Assembly (NCBI RefSeq): GCF_000756375.1
Contig: NZ_JNFD01000011.1
Coordinates: 124,001-188,000 of the forward strand
Source of the DNA: Sphingopyxis sp. LC81
GTDB lineage: Bacteria; Pseudomonadota; Alphaproteobacteria; Sphingomonadales; Sphingomonadaceae
DNA length: 64,000 nucleotides
Direction of reading: 5' to 3'
Position 1 is the stretch's first letter, and every line of letters begins with the position of its first letter. The translations under genes were made by a program, and so were the position numbers. Shown here piece after piece: positions 37,017 to 47,346 of this stretch. Under the pieces are notes generated by a model. That model saw only the letters and a program-made list of their open reading frames with translations, had not been told where the DNA came from and made no database searches.

Positions 37017-39329
37017 ATGCGGGAAAAGGAACTGCGCTTCGCCCTGATTTGCTACGGCGGCATCAGTCTCGCCGTCTATATGCACGGCATCACGAAAGAG
37101 GTCTGGCGGCTCGCGGCGGCGTCGCGTGCCTTTCACGAGGGCACGCCGCTGACCGGCGCGGGCGCGGTCTATGGCGAGCTGCTCGCCGCGATCGCGGCGC
37201 GCAGCAACGTGCGGCTGCGCGTTCTCGCCGACATCGTCGCGGGGGCGAGTGCGGGGGGCATCAACGGCATCTTCCTCGCGCGCGCGCTGGCGACGGGGCA
37301 GTCGCTCGACCCGCTGACCGACCTCTGGCTCGACGGCGCCGATGTCGACAAGCTGATCGACCCCGATGCACGCCCGCTGTCGGCGGCGACCAAATTCTGG
37401 GCGGTGCCGATCGCCGGCTGGATGATGAAGAAGCGCGGCAACGCCATCGACCGCACCGTCGGCGCCGGCGCGCAGGACGAGGTGCGCGTCAAGCTGTCGC
37501 GCTTCGTCCGCGCGCGCTGGTTCGAACCGCCCTTCGGCGGCGAAACCTTCACGAACCTGCTGTTCGATGCGTTCGACGCGATGGATGCGGGGCCGCGCGG
37601 GCCGGTGCTGGTGCCGGACGGACAGCCGGTCGACCTGTTCGTCTCGGTCACCGATTTTGCGGGGCACAGCGTGCCGCTCGCGCTCAACAGCCCGGCGCGC
37701 GTGACCGAGGACGAGCATCGGTTGATGCTGCATTTTCGCGCGGACAGCCGTCTCGGCAAGCGGCTCGACGATGTGCCGGGGCTGACCGCGGCGGCGCGCG
37801 CGACGGCGAGTTTTCCCGGCGCCTTTCCGCCCTTCACCTTGCGCGAACTCGACCGGGTGCTCGAAAAGCGCCAGATCGCATGGCCGGGCCGCGAGGCGTT
37901 CATCCATGCGCAGCTTCCGGCGGGCGGCGAAGGCGATCCCGCCGATCGCGTATTGATCGACGGCTCGGTGCTCGCGAATGCGCCCTTCCGGCCCGCGATC
38001 GCGGCGCTGAAACAGCGTCCGGCGCGGCGCGAGATCGACCGCCGTTTCGTCTATATCGACCCCAAGCCCGATTATCGCTCGATCAGCTTCGGCAAGCCGG
38101 GCGAACAGGCGGCGGGCGAGGGAGCGCGGCTTCCCGGCTTTCTGGCCACCATATTGGGGGCGCTGTCCGAAATTCCGCGCGAACAGCCGATCCGCGAGAA
38201 TGTCGAGGCGATCGAGGGCATGTCGCGCCGCATCCGCCGGATGCAGCATATCGTCGACGCGATGAAGGTCGAGGTCGAGGAGCAGGTCGCGGCGCTGTTC
38301 GGCACCACCTTCTTCCTCGACACGCCGACGGTCGCGCGGCTCGAAAAATGGCGCGCGAAGGCGCAGGATCAGGCGGCGGCGCGCGCGGGTTTCGCCTTTG
38401 CGCCCTATGGCCACCTCAAGCTGTCGGCGGTGATCGAGGAGATGGCGAGCCTGATCGACCGGCTGTTGCCGCCCGAGGGCGCGGTTCATCAGGCGAACCG
38501 GCGCCTCGCGCTGTGGGACGAGGCGCGCGCGCGCGGGCTCGACCGGATTTCGGGAAAAAAAGGTGCAGGCGCGAGCAGCGACGCCGTCGTCTTTTTCCGC
38601 ACCCACGACCTCGGCTTTCGCATTCGGCGCCTGCGTTTCCTCGCGCGCGAACTCGACACCGCGGTCGAGGCGACGCGCGACGGCCGCGACCCCGTGTGCG
38701 AGGCCATGCGCGAGGCGATCTTCACCGCGCTCGGCCTCTATCTCGACCGGCAGGGCGACAGCTGGCTCGCCGACCTCGACCTGCCCGCCGATGCCGGGCC
38801 CGGCGACTGGATCGATGCGATCGCGGCGCGGCGCGACCTCCGCACGGTCGATGGCGAGGCCGATGCGCTCATTGCCGCGGGGCTTGCCGCGATGCCCAAG
38901 GGCGACCGGCGGACGCTCCTGCTCGCCTATCTCGGCTACCCCTTTTACGACATCGCGACCTTGCCGCTACTGCAGGGCGAGGGGTTCGACGAATTCGACC
39001 CGATCAAGATCGACCGCATCTCGCCGTCGGACGCGACCGCGATCCGCACCGGCGGCGCGGCGGCGATGCTGAAGGGGGTCGAGTTCAACAGCTTCGGCGC
39101 GTTCTTCAGCCGCGCGTACCGCGAGAATGATTATCTGTGGGGCCGGCTCCACGGCGCCGACCGGCTGATCGACATCGTGGCATCGAGCGTCGGCGGCGAC
39201 GGGGCGCTGGCGGGTGAGGATCTGAAGGCGATCAAGCGCCGCGCGTTCCATGCCATCCTCGACGAGGAGGAGGGGCGGCTGCCGAAGGTGAAGGCGCTGA
39301 TCGATGAGCTACGGAGCGAGATCGGGTAA
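37017..39329 (+). CDS. Patatin-like phospholipase protein
   Basis: 770 aa. Patatin domain at the N-terminus: ICYGGISLAVYMHGITKEV (oxyanion loop), nucleophile Ser78 in IVAGASAGGINGIFLA, catalytic Asp315 in LIDGSVLANAPF. Long helical C-terminal half (~430-770) follows, with Arg-rich segments such as GMSRRIRRMQHIVDAM and RTHDLGFRIRRLRFLA, as in the long 'patatin-like protein' family of actinobacteria and alphaproteobacteria. No signal peptide, so probably cytoplasmic lipid acyl hydrolase. Start chosen at MREKELRFAL. Ends 4 bp from a REP doublet. Confidence 0.92.
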   Translation: MREKELRFALICYGGISLAVYMHGITKEVWRLAAASRAFHEGTPLTGAGAVYGELLAAIAARSNVRLRVLADIVAGASAGGINGIFLARALATGQSLDPLTDLWLDGADVDKLIDPDARPLSAATKFWAVPIAGWMMKKRGNAIDRTVGAGAQDEVRVKLSRFVRARWFEPPFGGETFTNLLFDAFDAMDAGPRGPVLVPDGQPVDLFVSVTDFAGHSVPLALNSPARVTEDEHRLMLHFRADSRLGKRLDDVPGLTAAARATASFPGAFPPFTLRELDRVLEKRQIAWPGREAFIHAQLPAGGEGDPADRVLIDGSVLANAPFRPAIAALKQRPARREIDRRFVYIDPKPDYRSISFGKPGEQAAGEGARLPGFLATILGALSEIPREQPIRENVEAIEGMSRRIRRMQHIVDAMKVEVEEQVAALFGTTFFLDTPTVARLEKWRAKAQDQAAARAGFAFAPYGHLKLSAVIEEMASLIDRLLPPEGAVHQANRRLALWDEARARGLDRISGKKGAGASSDAVVFFRTHDLGFRIRRLRFLARELDTAVEATRDGRDPVCEAMREAIFTALGLYLDRQGDSWLADLDLPADAGPGDWIDAIAARRDLRTVDGEADALIAAGLAAMPKGDRRTLLLAYLGYPFYDIATLPLLQGEGFDEFDPIKIDRISPSDATAIRTGGAAAMLKGVEFNSFGAFFSRAYRENDYLWGRLHGADRLIDIVASSVGGDGALAGEDLKAIKRRAFHAILDEEEGRLPKVKALIDELRSEIG

Positions 39330-39333
39330 GTAT

Positions 39334-39425
39334 CCGTCGCCCCCGCGAAGGCGGGGGCCGTTAGCGGTTTACACCGCCAGTGCGGATAATGCTTCCAGCG
39401 GCCCCCGCCTTCGCGGGGGCGACGG
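39334..39425. repeat. REP-type inverted doublet (GC form), copy 3
   Basis: 92-bp inverted repeat with the same 28-bp arms as copies 1 and 2 but a longer spacer. Fills the gap between the convergent patatin gene (ends 39329) and dnaJ (ends 39429). Confidence 0.9.
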
Positions 39426-39428
39426 AAA

Positions 39429-40556
39429 TCAATCCGTCAGATCGTCCCACATTTCCTTGATGCGGCCGAAAAAGCCCTGGCTTGCGGGGCATTCCTCGCC
39501 CGTCTCGGTCTCGCGGAACTCGCAGAGCAATTCCTTCTGCCGCGCGGTGAGCTTCGTCGGCGTCTCGACGTCGATCTGGACGACCAGGTCGCCGTGGCCG
39601 CGGCCGTTGAGCACCGGCATACCGGCGCCCCGCTGGCGGAGCTGCTTGCCCGACTGGATGCCCGCGGGGATCGCGATGTCGTGCTTTTTGCCGTCGAGAC
39701 CGGGGATGGCGATCTCGCCGCCGAGCGCCGCGGTGGTGAAGCTGATCGGCGCGCGCGTGAACAAAGTCGTGCCCTCGCGTTCGAACACCTTGTGCCGCGC
39801 CATGTGGAGGAAGATGTAAAGGTCGCCCGGCGCCGCGCCGCGCGCGCCGCTCTCGCCTTCACCCGACAGGCGGATGCGCGTGCCCTCGTCGACCCCGGCG
39901 GGGATGTTGACGGTCAGCGTCTTACGCCGGTCGACACGGCCTTCGCCATGGCATGAGTTACAGGGATCGGCGATGACCTCGCCCGCACCCTGACAGGTCG
40001 GGCAGGTGCGTTCGACCATGAAAAAGCCCTGCTGCGCGCGCACCTTGCCGTGGCCGGCGCAGGTCGAGCAGCGGTTGGTGTGGGTGCCGGGCTTGGCGCC
40101 CGATCCGTCGCACGCATCGCAGCGCGCCGCGACATCGACCTGGATTTCGCGCGTGACGCCCGCAAAGGCGTCCTCGAGCTTGATCTCCATGTCGTAGCGC
40201 AGGTCCGCGCCGCGCGCGGGGCCGCGCTGCTGGCGCCCGCCGCCGAACGCCGAGCCGAAGATCGATTCGAAAATATCGCCAATGTCGCCGAAATCGGCGC
40301 CATTGCCGCCGCCGAAACCGCCGTTGCCGTTGACGCCGGCCTTGCCGAAACGGTCATAGGCGGCGCGCTTCTGCGGGTCCTTCAGGCAGTCATAGGCTTC
40401 GCTGATCGCCTTGAAGCGCGCTTCGCTGTTGTCGCACCCCGGATTCTTGTCGGGGTGATATTTCATCGCGAGCTTGCGGTAGCTCGCCTTCAGCGCGGCA
40501 TCGTCGGCGGTGCGCTCGACTTCCAGCAGTTCGTAATAATCGATGTCGAGTGACAT
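39429..40556 (-). CDS. dnaJ: Chaperone DnaJ (Hsp40)
   Basis: 375 aa co-chaperone of DnaK. J domain with HPD in MKYHPDKN, Gly/Phe-rich linker (NGNGGFGGGNGADFGDIGDI), four zinc motifs CDACDGSG, CSTCAGHG, CPTCQGAG, CNSCHGEG, and two C-terminal client-binding beta domains. Downstream of dnaK on the same strand, separated by ~120 bp that contain a divergent REP doublet. Confidence 0.97.
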   Translation of the reverse strand: MSLDIDYYELLEVERTADDAALKASYRKLAMKYHPDKNPGCDNSEARFKAISEAYDCLKDPQKRAAYDRFGKAGVNGNGGFGGGNGADFGDIGDIFESIFGSAFGGGRQQRGPARGADLRYDMEIKLEDAFAGVTREIQVDVAARCDACDGSGAKPGTHTNRCSTCAGHGKVRAQQGFFMVERTCPTCQGAGEVIADPCNSCHGEGRVDRRKTLTVNIPAGVDEGTRIRLSGEGESGARGAAPGDLYIFLHMARHKVFEREGTTLFTRAPISFTTAALGGEIAIPGLDGKKHDIAIPAGIQSGKQLRQRGAGMPVLNGRGHGDLVVQIDVETPTKLTARQKELLCEFRETETGEECPASQGFFGRIKEMWDDLTD

Positions 40557-40580
40557 AGGTCAGCAGGCCCCTTCCTCAGC

Positions 40581-40662
40581 CGTCACCCCGGCAAAAGTCG
40601 GGGTCGCTATCGGGCTGGCGGTGCCTTGCCGAGAGCGATGCCAGCCTTCGCCGGCATGACGG
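40581..40662. repeat. REP-type doublet, hybrid form, inside dnaK-dnaJ
   Basis: 82-bp element with dissimilar arms: left CGTCACCCCGGCAAAAGTCG, right CCAGCCTTCGCCGGCATGACGG. Each arm can form its own hairpin (CCCCGGC-AAAA-GTCGGGG with one G-U; GCCAGCCTTCGCCGGC), but the arms do not pair with each other as well as in other copies. Located between dnaK stop and dnaJ start. Confidence 0.75.
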
Positions 40663-40677
40663 TTGAAGATCATTTTC

Positions 40678-42588
<1,911 letters not shown>

Positions 42589-42657
42589 TGGTATTACGTC
42601 CTTGTTGCTTCTCTGGCGCCCTGAAAAGGCACGCCGTCCATGGGTTTGATGACGGCG

Positions 42658-42685
42658 ATATAGGTGCGCTAATCCTTGGCACAAG
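42658..42685 (-). promoter_or_regulatory. Sigma-32 (RpoH)-like promoter of dnaK
   Basis: On the minus strand: -35 CTTGTG (42685-42680), 13-bp spacer, -10 CACCTATAT (42666-42658), similar to the RpoH consensus CTTGAA/CCCCATNT. It lies ~70 bp before the dnaK ATG, and gives heat-shock control. Confidence 0.7.
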
Positions 42686-42742
42686 AGCTTTGAAGGCTTA
42701 TCGAGGGCGTGAAATGACGCGCTTTTACGGAGTCCTCCCAAA

Positions 42743-43270
42743 ATGAAACCTTTTGCGATCCTTGCACTCGCCGTCACCGCGCTGACCCTGACAGCCTGCG
42801 GCGATAATCTGGTCGCTGCCAAGCCGCTGAACGTCGTCAGCGGCCATATCGTGATGGGCGCGACCCCCGACCGCCCGGCGGTCGGCTATTTCCGCGTCCA
42901 GGGCGGGCCGCAGCCGGTCCAGCTCGTCGCGGTGACCGCCGACCTCGCGCAGCGCGTCGAGATGCACGAAAGCGTCAAGGAAAATGGCGTCGTGACGATG
43001 AAGCCGCTGCTCCGCGCCGACGTCCCCGCCAAGGGCGAGCTGGTGTTCAAGCAGGGCGGCAAGCATCTGATGATCTGGGGCATCAACGGCGCCGCGGTGC
43101 GCGCGGGCAAACTGCCGATGGCGTTCGTCTTCACCAACAACAATAATGAACGCATCCTGTTCGATCTGGTGATCAAACCGGCCGAGGGCGCTGCGGCGGA
43201 GGGCGGAATGGACCATGGCGCGATGGATCATGCCGCCGAAAAGGCGGCGCCGGACGCGGCCAAGAAATAA
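42743..43270 (+). CDS. Periplasmic copper chaperone PCu(A)C
   Basis: 175 aa. Lipobox-like LTAC (Cys19). Beta-sandwich PCuAC domain with exact metal motif H-x10-M-x21-H-x-M: His75 (VEMHES), Met86 (VTMKPL), His108 and Met110 (GGKHLMIWG). It delivers Cu(I) to cytochrome oxidase CuA. The tail adds a likely extra site, MDHGAMDH, then Ala/Lys. SD GGAG (GGAGTCCTCCCAAA before ATG). Followed after 6 bp by the HEMTH gene. Confidence 0.93.
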   Translation: MKPFAILALAVTALTLTACGDNLVAAKPLNVVSGHIVMGATPDRPAVGYFRVQGGPQPVQLVAVTADLAQRVEMHESVKENGVVTMKPLLRADVPAKGELVFKQGGKHLMIWGINGAAVRAGKLPMAFVFTNNNNERILFDLVIKPAEGAAAEGGMDHGAMDHAAEKAAPDAAKK

Positions 43271-43276
43271 GTCCGC

Positions 43277-43753
43277 GTGCCGCGCCATGCGCGTCCCCTG
43301 ACCCAAGGCGAGGTCGCGCTGGCGCGCAGCGTGTTCGGCGACGCCATCGCCTATGACCGCGTGCGTGTGTGCCATGACAAATGGATATTCTTCCAGCCGC
43401 GCCACATCGTCATGGCGCCGATGGGCAGCCTGCACTTCAATCCGCATGGCGAGCTCTATTGCGAGGATTTCAGCGCCGCGTCGCAGCGATTGCAGGGGTT
43501 ATTCATCCACGAGATGACGCATGTCTGGCAGGCGCAGACGCGCGGGCGCTGGTATCTGGTGCTGATGCGCCACCCGTTCGCGACCTACAGTTACAGCCTC
43601 AAACCCGGCTGGCTCCTCGAACGCTACGGATTGGAGCAACAGGCCGAAATCGTCCGCCATTACTGGCTGCTCACGCAGGGCATGGTCGTCGGCGGCGCGC
43701 CGGGGATCGATGCCTATCGCGCAATCCTGCCGTTCGAGGCTGAGCCCGGATAA
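43277..43753 (+). CDS. HExxH zincin-like protein (vgr-related type)
   Basis: 158 aa without signal peptide. HEMTHVWQ (His78, Glu79, His82) is a zincin-like motif as in DUF4157-type eCIS-associated metallopeptidases; YGLEQQAEIVRHYWLL downstream may give a third ligand (Glu). Similar small proteins in sphingomonads are named 'vgr related protein', without functional proof. Starts with GTG 6 bp after the PCuAC stop, so probably co-translated. Metal dependence is inferred from the motif only. Confidence 0.75.
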   Translation: MPRHARPLTQGEVALARSVFGDAIAYDRVRVCHDKWIFFQPRHIVMAPMGSLHFNPHGELYCEDFSAASQRLQGLFIHEMTHVWQAQTRGRWYLVLMRHPFATYSYSLKPGWLLERYGLEQQAEIVRHYWLLTQGMVVGGAPGIDAYRAILPFEAEPG

Positions 43754-43765
43754 CGGCTAGGCATG

Positions 43766-43799
43766 AAAAAGACCGGGGAGCGGCAAGCGCTCCCCGGTC
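43766..43799 (-). terminator. Terminator of the small metal-protein genes
   Basis: 12-bp stem GACCGGGGAGCG (43771-43782) / CGCTCCCCGGTC (43788-43799), loop GCAAG; on the minus strand it is followed by TTTTTC. May also serve the convergent HExxH gene. Confidence 0.85.
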
Positions 43800-43805
43800 C
43801 GGATA

Positions 43806-43979
43806 TCAGTGCTGCATATCCTTGTGATCGGCGTGATCGGACTTGTCCTCGCCTTTCTTGTCGCAGCAGCAGCCGTCCTTCATTTCCTTGCAGCAGCACG
43901 CCTTCTTGGGCGCCTCTGCGGCATGGGCGACGGCGGGGGTGGCCAGCGCGATCGCCAGCCCGAACAAGATCTTCTTCAT
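43806..43979 (-). CDS. Small exported Cys/His-rich metal-binding peptide
   Basis: 57 aa. Signal peptide MKKILFGLAIALATPAVAHA (~1-20), so the mature peptide is ~37 residues with two triple-Cys clusters (KKACCCKEMKDGCCCDKK) followed by a His/Asp/Lys tail (HADHKDMQH). Strong SD AAGGAG. This composition suggests chelation of Cu, Zn or Ni in the periplasm. It follows a second small Cys-containing gene by 36 bp and faces the PCuAC gene, so a copper-handling role is plausible. No named family. Confidence 0.8.
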   Translation of the reverse strand: MKKILFGLAIALATPAVAHAAEAPKKACCCKEMKDGCCCDKKGEDKSDHADHKDMQH

Positions 43980-44015
43980 AAATGCTCCTTTGAATGACTG
44001 AAATCGGGATCGCAT

Positions 44016-44339
44016 TCAGGAGCGCGGCGGTTCGGCTTCGGGAACCGGATCAAGACCGTCGAGCCGCGCCATTGCGGTATCGGACGGGATGAATTTCTCC
44101 GGGCTGGCCAAGGCAATATCGGGCGCCCGGCAGGCAATCGCGATGCAGGGCGACGCACAATCGGGGTGCGCGGGCAGCGGCGTTTTCTTCGCCGGCGCAG
44201 ACATGTCGCAGCCCGCCATCGCGGGGACGTCGACCGGGGCCGCCGCGGCTGCGGTGCAGAGCGGGCTGCCCGGCCCCGCCGCAAGCATCACCGCTGCAAA
44301 CAGCAGGAGCAGCGATTGAAAGAGGCGCCGTTGCATCAT
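44016..44339 (-). CDS. Small exported Cys-containing protein
   Basis: 107 aa. Signal peptide ~1-21 (RRLFQSLLLLFAAVMLAAG), then several Cys (CTAAA, GCDMS, HPDCASPCIAIAC) and Pro-rich end (DPVPEAEPP). Arrangement resembles short secreted proteins seen in copper-resistance operons of sphingomonads, but no family is firmly recognised. Upstream of the Cys/His peptide in one minus-strand operon. Promoter probably lies 44340-44484, shared with divergent rmuC. Confidence 0.7.
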   Translation of the reverse strand: MMQRRLFQSLLLLFAAVMLAAGPGSPLCTAAAAAPVDVPAMAGCDMSAPAKKTPLPAHPDCASPCIAIACRAPDIALASPEKFIPSDTAMARLDGLDPVPEAEPPRS

Positions 44340-44484
44340 GTCGGCAGCATTCTATCCGGAAGGGCGGCACATGCAATCCCGGCGGCCGCAACCCGGGCTT
44401 CGTGGTCCCGGAAAACTATAGCCGGTCGGGCGCGCCGCCATTCTTCGCTGGCCAAACGTCCGCTGTTCGTCCTATGTTCCGTTT

Positions 44485-45840
44485 ATGGATTCAACCTCGC
44501 TTGTCGTCGCCCTTGTTGCCCTCGCCATCGGTGCCCTGATCGGCTGGCTCTTCGCCGGGCGCCAGTCGGGCGCGCTCACCGCCGAGCGCGACGGGCTTTC
44601 GGAGCGGTTCAAGAGTGCGGTGACCGATCTTGCCGCCGAGGCCGAGGCGCGCAAGGCCGCCGATATCCGGCTCGCCGCGCTGCTCAGCGAGCAGAAAGCG
44701 CGCGACGAGGCGCATGATGCGCAGATTGCGGGGCTGAAGGACGCGCAGGCGGCGCTCACCGCGCAGTTCCGCGAGGTCGGGCAGGTGATGCTCGATGGCG
44801 CGCAAAAGGCGTTCCTCGAACGCGCCGACGCCCGCTTTCGCCAGAGCGAAGAGACGGCGGGGCAGAATCTGAAGGCGCTTCTGAACCCGGTGCACGAGCG
44901 TTTGCAGAAATATGAGGAAGCGGTCGGCAAGGTCGAGGCCGAGCGCCGCGATGCCTTCGGCCTGCTTCACGGCCAGATCGCGGCGATGCGCGAGGGCACC
45001 GAACGTGTGTCGAGCGAGGCCGCGAAACTCGTCAACGCGCTGCGCAACGCGCCGAAGGCGCGCGGGCGCTGGGGCGAACAGCAGCTCAAGAATGTACTCG
45101 AAAGCTGCGGCCTCTCCGAACATGCCGATTTTCAGACCGAGGTCAGCGTCAACGACGGCGACGGCGGGCGACTGCGCCCCGATGTGGTGGTGAAGGTGCC
45201 CGGCGGGCAGAGCCTCGTGATCGACGCCAAGGTCTCCTTGAACGCCTATCAGGACGCGTTCGGCGCGGTCGACGAGCGTGAGAAGGCGGCGCACCTCGCG
45301 GCGCATGCCGCGGCGATGAAGGCGCATGTGAACACGCTCGGCGCCAAAGCCTATTGGAACCAGTTCGACGATACCCCCGACTTCGTCGTGATGTTTGTCC
45401 CCGGCGAGCATTTCCTCGCCGCCGCGCTCGATCAGGACCATGAGCTTTGGGATTATGCGTTCGACCGCAAGGTGCTGCTCGCGACCCCGACCAACCTCAT
45501 CGCGATCGCGCGCACCGTCGCGGCCGTGTGGCGGCAGGAAAAGCTCGCCAATCAGGCGCGCGAGATCGCCGCGCTCGGCAAGGAGCTTTACGCGCGCATG
45601 TCGGTGATGGGCGCGCACATCGCCAAGGTCGGGCGCAACCTCGATCAGGCGACGGGGGCGTACAACGCCTTCGTCGGCAGCTTCGAAAGTCAGGTGCTGA
45701 CGCAGGCGAAGCGCTTCGAGGCGCTCGATATCGAAACCGGCGACAAGGAAATTCCGGTGCTGCTCGTTGCAGAGCAGTCGGCGCGCCCGCTGGCGAAGTT
45801 GGCGGCGGCGCCGGCGGCGGTCAACGACGCGGGCGAATAG
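44485..45840 (+). CDS. rmuC: DNA recombination protein RmuC
   Basis: 451 aa. Membrane helix ~6-24 (VVALVALAIGALIGWLFAG), long coiled coil ~28-190, then the RmuC nuclease-fold domain: RGRWGEQQLKNVLESCGL, FQTEVSVNDGDGGRLRPDVVV, VIDAKVSLNAYQDAF, FVVMFVPGEHFLAAAL, LATPTNLIAIARTVAAVWRQ. It limits inversions at short repeats. Stand-alone on the plus strand. Confidence 0.95.
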   Translation: MDSTSLVVALVALAIGALIGWLFAGRQSGALTAERDGLSERFKSAVTDLAAEAEARKAADIRLAALLSEQKARDEAHDAQIAGLKDAQAALTAQFREVGQVMLDGAQKAFLERADARFRQSEETAGQNLKALLNPVHERLQKYEEAVGKVEAERRDAFGLLHGQIAAMREGTERVSSEAAKLVNALRNAPKARGRWGEQQLKNVLESCGLSEHADFQTEVSVNDGDGGRLRPDVVVKVPGGQSLVIDAKVSLNAYQDAFGAVDEREKAAHLAAHAAAMKAHVNTLGAKAYWNQFDDTPDFVVMFVPGEHFLAAALDQDHELWDYAFDRKVLLATPTNLIAIARTVAAVWRQEKLANQAREIAALGKELYARMSVMGAHIAKVGRNLDQATGAYNAFVGSFESQVLTQAKRFEALDIETGDKEIPVLLVAEQSARPLAKLAAAPAAVNDAGE

Positions 45841-45852
45841 CAGAAAAGCAAA

Positions 45853-45930
45853 CGTCGCCCCTGCGAAGGCAGGGGCCGCTATCGGCGTAGCGCATGGTTG
45901 CCTGCGGCCCCTGCCTTCGCAGGGGCGACG
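45853..45930. repeat. REP-type inverted doublet (T/A variant), copy 4
   Basis: 78-bp inverted repeat, arms CGTCGCCCCTGCGAAGGCAG and complement. Compared with copies 1-3, each hairpin has a C-to-T matched by G-to-A, so pairing is kept. Between convergent rmuC and the small lipoprotein gene. Confidence 0.9.
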
Positions 45931-45934
45931 AGCC

Positions 45935-46195
45935 CTAAATCACCCGCCGCAACACCGCGGTCCGCCCGTTCGTCAACGCTTTGGCGCCGGGGTTCGGCAC
46001 CATGATCTTGGTCTCGCCATAGTCGCCGTCGTAATTGAGCCGCGACGGCGTGATCTCGAGCGTCCAGCCGGGCTCGGTGCCGAGCGCCATATAGGCGGCG
46101 GGCTGATCGCCGGGCCCTTGCGGCGGCGTTTCGGCGGCGGGTGCACAGGCGGCGAGCGCGAGAAGCGAAGCGGCGGGGAGGGCGATCCTGATCAT
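45935..46195 (-). CDS. Small lipoprotein
   Basis: 86 aa. Lipobox LAAC (Cys17) then Pro/Ala-rich linker and YMALGTEPGWTLEITPSRL, DGDYGETKIMVPNPG. The 'GTEPGW' stretch resembles the COG3650-type small envelope proteins whose role is unknown. Possibly truncated relative to those. Divergent from nothing; the gap to the rRNA methyltransferase (53 bp) holds its promoter if it has one. Confidence 0.72.
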   Translation of the reverse strand: MIRIALPAASLLALAACAPAAETPPQGPGDQPAAYMALGTEPGWTLEITPSRLNYDGDYGETKIMVPNPGAKALTNGRTAVLRRVI

Positions 46196-46247
46196 GCGGC
46201 ATCTCCTGAACGCTATATGCTGATCGATCGATGAACCGCGCGGACGG

Positions 46248-47063
46248 CTATTGGTTCCGCTGCTGGTTCAGCACCTCATATGCCATCACCGCGGTCGCGA
46301 CGGCGGCGTTGAGGCTGTCAGCCTTGCCCATCATCGGCATCTTCACGCGCACATCGGCCGCCTCGGCATATTCGCTCGGCATGCCCTGCGATTCATTGCC
46401 GGTGAGGATGAAGGTCGGCGCGGTGTAGCGCACCGCCTGATAATCCTGCGTGTCGTCGCCGAGCCAGGTCGCGACGAGCTGGCCGGCGCCTTGCCGCAGC
46501 CAGGGGAGAAATTCCTCCCACCGCGCGACCACCAGCTTCTGGGTGAAGATCGCCCCCATGCTCGCGCGCACCGCCTCGACCGCATAGGGATCGGTCGATT
46601 CGTCGAGCAGAATCAGCCCGCCCGCGCCGACCGCGTCGCCGGTGCGCAGCATCGTGCCGAGATTGCCGGGGTCGCGCAGCCGTTCGGCCACAAGCCAGAT
46701 CGGCGCGGCATCGCGGTCGAGATCGGCGAGGGCGGTTTTCGGTTCGGCATAAATGCCGACGACGGTTTGCGGATTATCCTTGCCTGACAATTTCGAGAGG
46801 ATTGCCCCCGTCGTGTCGATCACCTCGCCGCCCGCCGCGAGCGTGTCGGCGGCGAGCGCCGCGGCGAGGGGGTGTGTGTCGCCCTCGGGCCCGAGGAACA
46901 GCCATTGCGGAAGCACGCCCGCCTCGCGCGCCTCGGTCGCGATGCGCAGCCCTTCGGCGAGGAACAGCCCCTCGGCGCGGCGATGGCGCTTTTCGCGCAG
47001 CAATCGCATCCGCTTGATCAGCGGATTCGACAGGCTTTCGATTTGGGAACGGCGACCGGTCAT
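46248..47063 (-). CDS. TrmH-family (SpoU) RNA 2'-O-methyltransferase
   Basis: 271 aa. N-terminal L30e-like domain (IESLSNPLIKRMRLLREKRH, FLAEGLRIATEA), SPOUT domain with motif 1 ERLRDPGNLGTMLRTGDA, motif 2 FILTGNESQGMP, motif 3 MPMMGKADSLNAAVATAV, the knot. Acts on 23S rRNA or tRNA. It follows the HPr gene by 4 bp, suggesting co-transcription with the PTS genes, an uncommon neighbour. Confidence 0.92.
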   Translation of the reverse strand: MTGRRSQIESLSNPLIKRMRLLREKRHRRAEGLFLAEGLRIATEAREAGVLPQWLFLGPEGDTHPLAAALAADTLAAGGEVIDTTGAILSKLSGKDNPQTVVGIYAEPKTALADLDRDAAPIWLVAERLRDPGNLGTMLRTGDAVGAGGLILLDESTDPYAVEAVRASMGAIFTQKLVVARWEEFLPWLRQGAGQLVATWLGDDTQDYQAVRYTAPTFILTGNESQGMPSEYAEAADVRVKMPMMGKADSLNAAVATAVMAYEVLNQQRNQ

Positions 47064-47067
47064 CCGG

Positions 47068-47346
47068 TCAATCCTCGCCGAAGCTGTCCTTGACCAGCCC
47101 GACGAGTTTCAGCAGCGCCGCGTCGGCGCCGTCGCCGCGCGTGTGGATGGTGATCGAATCGCCCTTTGCGGCGCCGAGCATCATCAGGCCCATGATCGAA
47201 GTTCCGTTGACGCGCGATCCGCCCTTTTCGACCTCGACCGAGACGCTTTCGGGCAGGCGGCTGACGAACGTCACGAACTTGGCGCTCGCGCGCGCGTGCA
47301 GGCCGCGCTGGTTGGTGATTTCGACCGTCTCGGAATTTTCGTTCAA
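47068..47346 (-). CDS. HPr-family phosphocarrier protein
   Basis: 92 aa. His17 in RGLHARAS is the EI-dependent phosphorylation site, Ser50 in NGTSIMGLM is the HprK target. Starts with TTG at 47346 overlapping the EIIA stop (TTGA). Acts in the alphaproteobacterial nitrogen-type PTS, which regulates rather than transports sugar. EI (ptsP) is not in the window. Confidence 0.93.
   Translation of the reverse strand: MNENSETVEITNQRGLHARASAKFVTFVSRLPESVSVEVEKGGSRVNGTSIMGLMMLGAAKGDSITIHTRGDGADAALLKLVGLVKDSFGED

Noticed and set aside
36954..39130. Long frames antisense and out of phase within the patatin gene
   Set aside because: Patatin motifs lie in one frame only; the others are Arg/Ala-rich shadow translations.
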